From Dorea sp. 5-2 (lineage in GTDB: Bacteria; Bacillota; Clostridia; Lachnospirales; Lachnospiraceae): a DNA stretch of 64,000 nt. A program made the position numbers and the translations under genes. The notes below the pieces were generated by a model. That model saw only the letters and a list, made by a program, of their open reading frames with translations. It did not search any database and was not told the origin of the DNA. Shown here in pieces: positions 26,181 to 33,089 of this stretch. The stretch spans positions 221,229-285,228 of the forward strand of contig NZ_KE159759.1 of the NCBI RefSeq assembly GCF_000403455.2. Reading direction: 5' to 3'. Numbering within the stretch: the stretch's first letter is position 1; each line of letters starts with the position of its first letter.

Positions 26181-26629
26181 GTCAAAACTAGCATCACTTT
26201 GAAAATGGGTAAGAATATACTTAAATAACAGAGAACTAGACAAATAATGATTCTATGAATACTAAGCCTACATAGATATATTTTAATGTAAACTTGCAAA
26301 AACTAAAGGATCATCTGAGAAACAATTTTTCGTGATGCTCTTGACACGGATTTTCTACACATATGATTCTTTTACGAATACATAATCGATTTCAATGACC
26401 AGTTTACTATGGCAACATGCTATCATGTACTACCCACGTAAAAATACTTTTGTGGCACAAAATTTCATTTAGTGTAGTCTTCCGAAAACGCTTCGAAATC
26501 CTTAGATCCACAGGCATGGTTGTCTAGTTTTGGCTCTAATTAATATTAAAGTCTCGATCGCTCAAAAGCAAAGGATCTATATTAGCCTAAAAATTTTACA
26601 ATCTCATTTTTAACTAACATCATGAAATT
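26181..26629. other. Gene-free AT-rich stretch
   Basis: All frames are broken by stops within these 449 bases and no RNA gene or strong hairpin was recognised. It separates the kinase gene from the convergent XRE gene. It may be relic DNA. Confidence 0.55.
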
Positions 26630-26956
26630 TTATCGTGTTTTCAACATTTGGTAAATCAATTCCATCATTTCTATCAAACTTTTAACTTGTTCTTTTTCAA
26701 AGCGTCCAATAACATTCATAACTTCATTATCCATACTATTTTTCTTTTTTCCATACAAAATATAATCAGTATTAGTGTTTAATGCCTCTGCCAATTTATA
26801 TAATGTAATTGCAGAAAACCCCCTGTTCCCTACTTCAATTTCATATAAAAATTTTGAGGAAATATCGGCCTTTTCAGCTAATTGCTCCCTCGTAAAATGT
26901 TTTTTTTCTCTTAAATCTCTTATCCTAATTCCTGCATCATAATAAATTTTTTTCAT
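26630..26956 (-). CDS. XRE-family regulator
   Basis: The ATG at 26956 has GGAG seven bases upstream; an earlier in-frame codon at 26965 lies inside that site. The product has 108 residues. The N-terminal 65 residues are a Cro/C1 domain (FTREQLAEKADISSKFLYEI, then GFSAITLYKLAEALNTNTDY). A C-terminal helix follows (VKSLIEMMELIYQMLK), typical of SinR-like or phage-type repressors. It is convergent with the kinase gene and lies in the regulator-rich stretch between the agr and RiPP genes. No partner gene is visible. Confidence 0.82.
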   Translation of the reverse strand: MKKIYYDAGIRIRDLREKKHFTREQLAEKADISSKFLYEIEVGNRGFSAITLYKLAEALNTNTDYILYGKKKNSMDNEVMNVIGRFEKEQVKSLIEMMELIYQMLKTR

Positions 26957-27001
26957 TTGTATCACTCCATAATTTTATATTACTAAAATATCTTCTGTTT
27001 C

Positions 27002-27045
27002 AAAAGGAACAATTGAGATAACACAATACTTTGATTGTTCCTTTT
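27002..27045. terminator. Hairpin upstream of the XRE gene
   Basis: AAAAGGAACAAT (27002-27013) pairs with ATTGTTCCTTTT (27034-27045). It has T-runs on both sides and could act as a bidirectional terminator or as an operator for the XRE protein, which starts about 45 bases away. Confidence 0.5.
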
Positions 27046-27591
27046 ATCAATATATAGATTTCCAAACCTAAAAAAACATATATGAAAAATCTGATAGTAT
27101 ATATGCTATTTTTATTTTTCACAATATATAATTTTACTAATATTTCCACTTTTAGTTCTTTAAAATTCAATATCATAGTGAATAAATTTTTTGATAGAAA
27201 ACCTTCCAGACACCAGAAGCTCGCTTGTCCTAAAATTTCTTGTGAATAATCTCTAGATGCCATAAAAAGATTAATATGTTAACAATAATTTATAAATTAG
27301 AACTAAAGGTATATGTATACCCACTATTGATGGTTTATTTATACCTTTATTTGTAATATTGTATAAGGTAAGTAAAATTACTAATCCTGCGGTATTTTTA
27401 ATATATACAATGATTAGGATGTCAAAAGGTATCTTCACTTTGTACTGTATTAATTGTTAAAAATTGAGGCTAAATCAACCTCAATCCATAAAACTGACAT
27501 GAGAAAATATGGTATGCCATTTATAAAAATACCTTTTGACTCTCAAATCATACAATTAATAAAATATTACAATTTTATACGGAGGATAACA
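27046..27591. other. Gene-poor AT-rich stretch with an inverted repeat
   Basis: No convincing gene. TAAAGGTATA (27304-27313) is repeated inverted as TATACCTTTA (27340-27349) across 26 bases and could be an operator or a weak terminator. The stretch probably holds the promoter of the small XRE gene at 27592. Confidence 0.5.
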
Positions 27592-27789
27592 ATGGATATC
27601 GGAAAATTACTTAAAGACTATCGAGAAAAAAATAATTTAACACAAGAAAATGTAGCTAATTATTTAAATATAAGCCGCCAAGCCATCTCTGCCTGGGAAA
27701 ACAACTTATCCCGTCCTGATCTTGAAACTTTACTTCTTTTAAGTAATATATATAAAGTTTCTTTAAACAAACTAATTGGTCAAAACTAG
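27592..27789 (+). CDS. Small XRE-family DNA-binding protein
   Basis: The start at ATG 27592 follows GGAGG at good distance, giving 65 residues; the longer open frame back to 27454 has no ribosome site. Almost the whole protein is one Cro/C1 domain (MDIGKLLKDYREKNNLTQEN, then VANYLNISRQAISAWENNLS, ending YKVSLNKLIGQN). It resembles the stand-alone HTH regulators that control clostridial bacteriocin or toxin-antitoxin genes. It is the last gene before the RiPP cluster and might regulate it. Only gene order supports that. Confidence 0.82.
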   Translation: MDIGKLLKDYREKNNLTQENVANYLNISRQAISAWENNLSRPDLETLLLLSNIYKVSLNKLIGQN

Positions 27790-28038
27790 CATACTCCCTG
27801 CTAAAGAATTCATTTGACCTTTATTACTTAAACTTTCAGAATTTTGTCATAAAAATATTAATATTCTTAGCAACCCTTCTAAATACTCAATATCATTAAT
27901 TTAAGGAATCTTTTATATTTCAAATAATAAAAGGTTCCTTTTTTCTGTATGCTTACGTCATACTACAAAAAGAACTGATACTTTTCCTCATAAAATAGAT
28001 AATTTTATGAAATACTCTCAAAATATACCTGTTGTGAT

Positions 28039-28161
28039 ATGAGATTCATCCATCAGGATGAATTCCATGATTTTTATAGAAATGAAAATCCATTCTCCTT
28101 TACAAGAAATAGAAAAATGATCTCCCGTTTACCAAGATCAATCGGAAGGGAATTACTTTGA
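28039..28161 (+). pseudogene. Relic N-terminus of an IS4-like transposase
   Basis: From ATG 28039 the plus strand reads MRFIHQDEFHDFYRNENPFS then FTRNRKMISRLPRSIGREL and stops. The phrase FTRNRKM after about 20 residues resembles the start of IS4-type transposases of clostridia, after which the frame is lost. Stretches on both sides (27790-28038 and 28162-28235) hold no gene. It may mark an old insertion event in the island. Confidence 0.45.
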
Positions 28162-28235
28162 GTCAGGAATAAGATCTTACTACTGGCACGCCTCAAATTC
28201 AGCGATTATAAAAAGAACAGGTTGAATTGATGTAT

Positions 28236-28288
28236 AAACAACCTAATCTATACTATGATAGACAGGATAATGACCACACCAAATAAAA
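28236..28288 (-). pseudogene. 53-base remnant of a second CPBP protease gene
   Basis: The sequence from 28236 to 28288 closely matches 28885-28938 inside the intact CPBP gene (shared runs include AAACAACCT and CTATACTATGATA). It is followed directly by the same upstream sequence that precedes the second precursor gene. The first precursor unit therefore once had its own CPBP gene, and most of it was deleted, apparently between short AATAAAA runs. Confidence 0.7.
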
Positions 28289-28357
28289 GACAAGAATATG
28301 TTAAATTTAAAACTTATTCTAAAATCACTTTTTAATATTATTTTCTGCAAAAAATTC

Positions 28358-28390
28358 TTGCTAGTGAAAAATATAGTTTAGAGATATAAT
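28358..28390 (+). promoter_or_regulatory. Promoter of the first RiPP precursor gene
   Basis: A perfect TATAAT lies at 28385-28390. The best upstream element, TTGCTA (28358-28363), is 21 bases away, which is too far for unaided recognition. The block from about 28290 onwards is nearly identical before the second precursor. A strong -10 without a well-placed -35 suggests activator dependence. Confidence 0.55.
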
Positions 28391-28457
28391 ATATTTGTCT
28401 TTCAACTTGTATCTCTACAAAAGAAAGAAAATATTATTTAGAAAGGAGAAATATAAC

Positions 28458-28583
28458 ATGGAATGGATTATTGAACCAATGTCAACCCCACCTGAAGGTA
28501 GCGGTGGATGTAGTAGATATACTCTCTCCTGTCCTCTATTTATTTGTCGAAGATATACCGGCAACCCTTGCACCATCCACTAA
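28458..28583 (+). CDS. RiPP precursor peptide 1 (Cys-rich, 41 residues)
   Basis: The start ATG at 28458 has the ribosome site AAAGGAG. The N-terminal 19 residues, MEWIIEPMSTPPEGSGGCS, are identical to those of precursor 2 except for one Ile/Leu change. The C-terminal 22 residues, RYTLSCPLFICRRYTGNPCT plus IH, differ strongly. Cys18, 25, 30 and 38 are shared between the two cores, as are L27, F28, Y33 and H41. A conserved leader with a variable Cys-rich core next to a SPASM radical SAM enzyme fits a sactipeptide or ranthipeptide precursor. The short leader starting M-x-W-I-x-E-P vaguely recalls the Clo7bot/CLI_3235 class of clostridial Cys-rich peptides. That family link is from memory and uncertain. 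Confidence 0.85.
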   Translation: MEWIIEPMSTPPEGSGGCSRYTLSCPLFICRRYTGNPCTIH

Positions 28584-28593
28584 CAACAAAATT

Positions 28594-28630
28594 ACAAAGG
28601 ATACATTTTATCACAAAATGTATCCTTTGT
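28594..28630 (+). terminator. Strong terminator after precursor 1
   Basis: ACAAAGGATACATTTT (28594-28609) pairs perfectly with AAAATGTATCCTTTGT (28615-28630) around five bases. The stem has 16 pairs. The precursor is therefore a single-gene transcript, which is usual for abundant RiPP precursors. Confidence 0.8.
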
Positions 28631-28750
28631 ATTAAAGTTACCTTCCATTACCACTTAGAATCATCAATACCATATCGGTATGTATGCCAATAATTTTTAA
28701 GTACCAATAAATTCTACCAATATCTAAAACAGATAACACTATTTATGCAA

Positions 28751-29389
28751 TCACATCACACGCAAAAAGATGTTAATCATCAAAGTATTATGCAAAAAGT
28801 GTGTCAAACTAAGTGAAAAAAGTGTAAATTTTTCCGATTCCTTTAATCGTAGATATCCACATATAAATCCCCAAATCAATGCAAAAACAACCTGCTCTAT
28901 ACTATGATATGAAGGATAGTGAGTCAAACCAAATAAAACAGCACTTAATGAAATACTCAATATGGGTTTATTAAATATCTTTTGAAAAAAAGATAATAAA
29001 AATCCACGATACATACATTCTTCCCCTATTACATAAATTAAAGGATCAAAAAAATAAAAAACAGTAATCGGGTCTGATATCATTTTCCCCACAAATTGTT
29101 TTATATAAAATATCATTTCTGTAATACTCATACTATTTTGCAAAAGCAAATAATCTATCATTACAGTAAGTAGAATTCCACTAATTATCTGTATATGTAT
29201 TTTTTTAAAACATAATCCGTATTCCGCCAATGGTTCCCGGAGATAAAAACGGATGAGCCCCAAACACAGACAAATACCAATGAAAGTTATAGTATATCCT
29301 GCAATATATGGCGCAAACACAAGCGTTATAACCTCAAATAAAAAAAGTATCAGAAAAGCAATCCAATGTTTCTTAGAAATTTTCCTCAT
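28751..29389 (-). CDS. CPBP-family intramembrane protease
   Basis: The ATG at 29389 has AGGAG as ribosome site; a TTG at 29404 overlaps it. The product has 212 residues and about six membrane helices. All CPBP (Abi/CAAX-like) motifs are present: EECMYRGF (glutamate pair and Arg), FGLTHYPS, and the C-terminal HFLHN. Such membrane metalloproteases are frequent in bacteriocin loci, where they give immunity or cut leader peptides. It is on the opposite strand between the two precursor genes, and a remnant of another copy lies before precursor 1. As the exporter here has no C39 peptidase, this is the only visible protease of the cluster. Confidence 0.85.
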   Translation of the reverse strand: MRKISKKHWIAFLILFLFEVITLVFAPYIAGYTITFIGICLCLGLIRFYLREPLAEYGLCFKKIHIQIISGILLTVMIDYLLLQNSMSITEMIFYIKQFVGKMISDPITVFYFFDPLIYVIGEECMYRGFLLSFFQKIFNKPILSISLSAVLFGLTHYPSYHSIEQVVFALIWGFICGYLRLKESEKFTLFSLSLTHFLHNTLMINIFLRVM

Positions 29390-29505
29390 TTTATTTCTCC
29401 TCAATTATAATTTTTTTTAATTATAGCATACGACAAACAATAAAACAAGAATGTGTTAAAACTTATTCTAAAATCACTTTTAATATTATTTCCCGCAAAA
29501 AATTC

Positions 29506-29538
29506 TTGCTAGTAAAAAATATAGTTTAGCGATATAAT
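29506..29538 (+). promoter_or_regulatory. Promoter of the second RiPP precursor gene
   Basis: TATAAT at 29533-29538 with TTGCTA at 29506-29511, again 21 bases apart. The layout is the same as before precursor 1, so the two genes should respond to the same factor. Confidence 0.55.
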
Positions 29539-29606
29539 ATATTTGTCTTTCAGATTGTATCTCTACGATAGGAAAGAAAATATCATTTAGAAAGGAGAAA
29601 AATAAT

Positions 29607-29732
29607 ATGGAATGGATTCTTGAACCAATGTCAACCCCACCTGAAGGTAGCGGTGGGTGTAGTACACAGAACGGACCATGTGGTTTATTTGTGTGTCAGA
29701 AATATTTCTGCCACCATTGCCCTAAACACTAA
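29607..29732 (+). CDS. RiPP precursor peptide 2 (Cys-rich, 41 residues)
   Basis: ATG 29607 follows AAAGGAG. The peptide has the leader MEWILEPMSTPPEGSGGCS and the core TQNGPCGLFVCQKYFCHHCP plus KH. It has five cysteines (18, 25, 30, 35, 38), four at the same places as precursor 1. It is the same length as precursor 1, with an almost identical leader but only scattered core identity, the pattern expected of two substrates of one maturase. The modifying enzyme gene begins 152 bases downstream, behind a terminator. Confidence 0.85.
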   Translation: MEWILEPMSTPPEGSGGCSTQNGPCGLFVCQKYFCHHCPKH

Positions 29733-29744
29733 CAACAAAATTAC

Positions 29745-29777
29745 AAGGGATACACTTTATCATAAAGTGTATCTCTT
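29745..29777 (+). terminator. Terminator after precursor 2
   Basis: AAGGGATACACTTTA (29745-29759) pairs with TAAAGTGTATCTCTT (29763-29777), 15 pairs with one G-U. It is homologous in position and sequence to the precursor 1 terminator. Partial read-through may supply the maturase and exporter genes. Confidence 0.75.
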
Positions 29778-29883
29778 ATATTAAAGTTACTTTTCTTTAC
29801 AAAAATAGAGATTTTTATACTCTTCGATTTTGTAATTGAACATTAATATTATCACAATACAATTGCAATTAGGAGGAATATCT

Positions 29884-31212
29884 ATGCCTTTTAACAACAC
29901 ATTATTTAAAGATAAAATTCTACCATCCAAATACAATATATGCGAAAATATAGAGGATGGTATGTTAATTTACAACACAAACAGCGGCGGAATATTGAAG
30001 CTAAATAATGAATATAAAAAAAAATATGATTTATTTTCAAAAGAAAATTTCATTGAAGATACGGAATTAAAACATGCTCTTATTCACGGAAAGATGATAA
30101 TCCCACAAACTAACGTGAATGAAACGGAACAATTATTTTTAGAAAATAAAATTGCCCGTTTTAGCGGAAATATGATTAGTCTTACTATTGCACCAACTAT
30201 GGCATGCAATTTCAGATGTCCATATTGTTATGAAAAGGGAAAAGAATATGTAACCATGGATGAAAAAGTGATAAAGAAAGTCAAAAAATATATTCAAAAT
30301 CTAAAAGACCAATATAAATATATCCATATTACATGGTACGGAGGAGAACCTCTACTTGCATTTGATATCATAAAAGAATTAATGGAAGAAGTTTATAAAA
30401 ATTTTGATAGAGAATTTGTTTCGTCAAGTGCTGTATCCAATGGCTATTTATTAAATGAAGCTATTGCTCTTGAAATGAAAACTTTAAATATAAGCCATAT
30501 ACAGATTACCATTGATGGTCCGCCAGAAATACACAATGCAAGGAGACGGCTCCCCTCAGGAGAAGATACTTTCTTTGTAATTCTGAATAATCTTAAAAAA
30601 GCTTTGGATATATATCCCGATTTAGACATTTCTATACGAATTAATGTAGATAAAACTAATGTAAGCCGTATTAATGAAATCGAGCAATACCTAAAAGAAT
30701 TCAATTTATTTGATAAACTTTCTACATATATTGCTCCCGTTACCAATATCAATGGAACATGTACCGATGGTAGTTGTTTCACGGTAAAAGAATTTGCACT
30801 TGAGGAAATAAATTTCATAAAGAAAAACTATGAAGCGGATCTCTCATTGATTAGCGTTCCTCAAAAAAGGGTTGGAATGTGCGGAGCAGTCTCACTTAAT
30901 TCATGGTTAATTGATGCCAGAGGTGACTTTTACAAATGCTGGGATGATGTCGGAAATCAATCTGAAAAAGTTGGAAATATTTTTCAGGAAGACTTTGAAA
31001 TAAATGAGAATCTACTAAAATGGCTTTCTTACTCCATTGAAGAAGATGAAGAATGTGTTCAATGCCCATATCTACCCGTTTGCATGGGCGGTTGTCCAAA
31101 TTATCGAATAAAAAATAAAGGTAAAGATTGTCATTCAATCAAAGAAAATGCCAGTCAAATTGTACGATTAATTTATGATATATCAAAACAAAGGTTAAAA
31201 AATAATGTTTAA
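29884..31212 (+). CDS. Radical SAM/SPASM peptide maturase
   Basis: The start at ATG 29884 has the ribosome site AGGAGG, giving 442 residues; an earlier ATG at 29836 lacks one. Residues 1-95 form an N-terminal part with LIYNTNSGGILKLN, as in other clostridial Cys-rich peptide maturases. The radical SAM cluster motif CNFRCPYC has Cys108, 112 and 115, followed by TWYGGEPLL. The C-terminal SPASM region has a Cys set (MCGAVSLNSWLIDARGDFYK, then CWDDVG, ECVQCPYLPVCMGGCPNYR, DC) for two auxiliary clusters. Such enzymes form thioether bonds from Cys to alpha or beta/gamma carbons. Which one applies here cannot be read. It overlaps the exporter gene by 8 bases, so the two are coupled. Confidence 0.9.
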   Translation: MPFNNTLFKDKILPSKYNICENIEDGMLIYNTNSGGILKLNNEYKKKYDLFSKENFIEDTELKHALIHGKMIIPQTNVNETEQLFLENKIARFSGNMISLTIAPTMACNFRCPYCYEKGKEYVTMDEKVIKKVKKYIQNLKDQYKYIHITWYGGEPLLAFDIIKELMEEVYKNFDREFVSSSAVSNGYLLNEAIALEMKTLNISHIQITIDGPPEIHNARRRLPSGEDTFFVILNNLKKALDIYPDLDISIRINVDKTNVSRINEIEQYLKEFNLFDKLSTYIAPVTNINGTCTDGSCFTVKEFALEEINFIKKNYEADLSLISVPQKRVGMCGAVSLNSWLIDARGDFYKCWDDVGNQSEKVGNIFQEDFEINENLLKWLSYSIEEDEECVQCPYLPVCMGGCPNYRIKNKGKDCHSIKENASQIVRLIYDISKQRLKNNV

Positions 31213-32788
31213 ATTTTGCGGGAAATATGTATCAACTTATAAAAAACAATTAATACTATATTTATTTATTTCTACTATTTCTACCATTATAACAATACTC
31301 ATCCCTATTTATTGGGGAAAAATTATTGATTTAATAACCACAAGCCATGAAATCCATACATTAATTCAATTAGGATGTATTGTTCTAATTTTAGGACTTC
31401 TCAACATATTAACCCGCTATTGGAACAACCGTTTTTATCTTATAATACAAACTAATTCCGCTATGGATATTAATGCAGATATTATTCATCATTTACATAA
31501 AATATCACTAAATGAACTCCAAAAGTATGATATCGGATATTTAAGTGAGAGTATCAATAGTGATAGTAACTCAATAGTAATGTTCTTTTTATCAGCACTG
31601 ATAAATGCATTATCTAAAAGTATTTTTCTAATATTATCATTATTGATTTTATGTATGATATCACTTAATATAGGTATTGTACTATTATTTTTTATTGGTA
31701 TATACATACTTTTTTTCTTATGTTTTAGATATAAGCTTATGAAAAAATCCGAGGCATTTAAGAACGCACGTTCGGTTTTTTTTGGAGCACTTTTTACTCA
31801 ATTTAGAAACACAAAATATATAAAACAACATGCTCTTGAAAATCTATTCAAAGACAAATTAAGACAAGAATTTAATATTTTTTTTAAAATTGCATTGGAT
31901 GTCCAACAGTTTTTTTATTTGTACACAAGCGCAGATAACATACTTGAAACTATTGTAAATTTCTGTATTTATATCTTAGGCGGAATTAGTGTAATTTACG
32001 GTAACATGACTATTGGTGGATTCACTATTATTTTAAATTTCTATAATAATATTATTTCATCAATTAAATATTTTGTAAATCTCGGAAAAGAATATCAAGA
32101 TAATAATGTATCTTATATGAGATTACTCAGTTACCTGAATTTATCAGAGCAAAAAAATGGTACAGAAATTTTACCTAATATTTCCACAGTATCTTGTAAA
32201 AATTTAAGTTTTTCAAGAGGAGGGCAGGAAATTTTACAAGGGTTTAATTTCACTTTTCACAAAGGTGAAATATATTGTATTCAAGGCGAAAATGGGAGTG
32301 GAAAAACAACTCTCATAGACTTATTAGTTGGACTATTTATCGGAGAATATGATGGTGAAATATTCTACAATGATATCAATATCGAAAATCTAGATATGTC
32401 AAATATGAGGCAATGTAAGATATCTATATTAGAACAGGATCCCTATCTCTTAGAAGGAAGTCTTAAAGAAAATATTTATTTAACAAAAGAGCATTGTGAA
32501 AATAAATATTATCCTCGGTTTATAAAAAAGGAAATTGGGTCAATAGGTAAAAATGGGGATGGAATTTCTGGAGGAGAGCGACAAAAAATAGGAATAGTTC
32601 GAACACTTGCAAAGCATGGTGATTTATTAATCTTCGATGAACCAACCTCTGCATTAGATCAAGAAAGTAAAGCCGAGTTTTTTGATTTATTAAAGGAGAT
32701 AAAAAAGGAAAAAATAATAATATTTATTAGTCATGATAGCGATCTAAATATTGTAGCAGATCATACCATCGATATGTCTCTCTTGTAG
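31205..32788 (+). CDS. ABC exporter (fused membrane and ATPase domains) of the RiPP locus
   Basis: A 527-residue half-transporter. Residues 1-300 hold about six membrane helices (LYLFISTISTIITILIPIYW and on). Residues about 330-527 hold the ATPase with Walker A GENGSGKTT, signature ISGGERQKIGIVR, Walker B LLIFDEPTSALD and H-loop ISHDSD. There is no N-terminal C39 peptidase domain, so leader removal must be done by another protease. It probably exports the modified peptides or protects the producer. Last gene of the RiPP operon. No separate immunity protein is seen. Confidence 0.9.
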   Translation: MFKFCGKYVSTYKKQLILYLFISTISTIITILIPIYWGKIIDLITTSHEIHTLIQLGCIVLILGLLNILTRYWNNRFYLIIQTNSAMDINADIIHHLHKISLNELQKYDIGYLSESINSDSNSIVMFFLSALINALSKSIFLILSLLILCMISLNIGIVLLFFIGIYILFFLCFRYKLMKKSEAFKNARSVFFGALFTQFRNTKYIKQHALENLFKDKLRQEFNIFFKIALDVQQFFYLYTSADNILETIVNFCIYILGGISVIYGNMTIGGFTIILNFYNNIISSIKYFVNLGKEYQDNNVSYMRLLSYLNLSEQKNGTEILPNISTVSCKNLSFSRGGQEILQGFNFTFHKGEIYCIQGENGSGKTTLIDLLVGLFIGEYDGEIFYNDINIENLDMSNMRQCKISILEQDPYLLEGSLKENIYLTKEHCENKYYPRFIKKEIGSIGKNGDGISGGERQKIGIVRTLAKHGDLLIFDEPTSALDQESKAEFFDLLKEIKKEKIIIFISHDSDLNIVADHTIDMSLL

Positions 32789-33089
32789 ATTCTGAATAAC
32801 AGACTCTTTAATATCTATTATGAATGTTATAATTTAAGAAATTTATTCCAATCGGTATGGAGCCAGTGTAAACACTACGCTCTGACCGATTGGAAAACAT
32901 CTCTACTACTTTATACGACGCCATATTCAGTGCAATTATTTATAGTATTTTAAAGTGTGCAAAAACATCCCCTGAACCCGAATGACTACTTAACTAGCGA
33001 TCCACCGAGATATAGCAGAATATCTGAATGATGCAGAATGCACCCTGTAGTTCATGGAGCTTTGTTACCTTCATACAAAATCATATATT
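32789..33089. other. Island/element junction, gene-free, with long hairpin
   Basis: No gene is seen. An extended stem-loop covers 32846-32895: TTCCAATCGGT pairs with ACCGATTGGAA, with further pairing inside (GAGC with GCTC, AGTGT with ACACT). Base composition rises sharply from here into the conjugation genes, so this stretch contains the right edge of the AT-rich island. The hairpin may terminate the RiPP operon, although no T-run follows on the plus strand. Confidence 0.6.

Noticed and set aside
27000..27263. 87-codon open frame on the minus strand
   Set aside because: AT-rich chance frame through the hairpin at 27002-27045, with no recognisable protein.
28290..28390. LytTR-type direct repeats before the precursors
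   Set aside because: Only one weak match (around ATAGTTTAG) was found, without a proper partner at 21-22 bases. Not enough to call a site.
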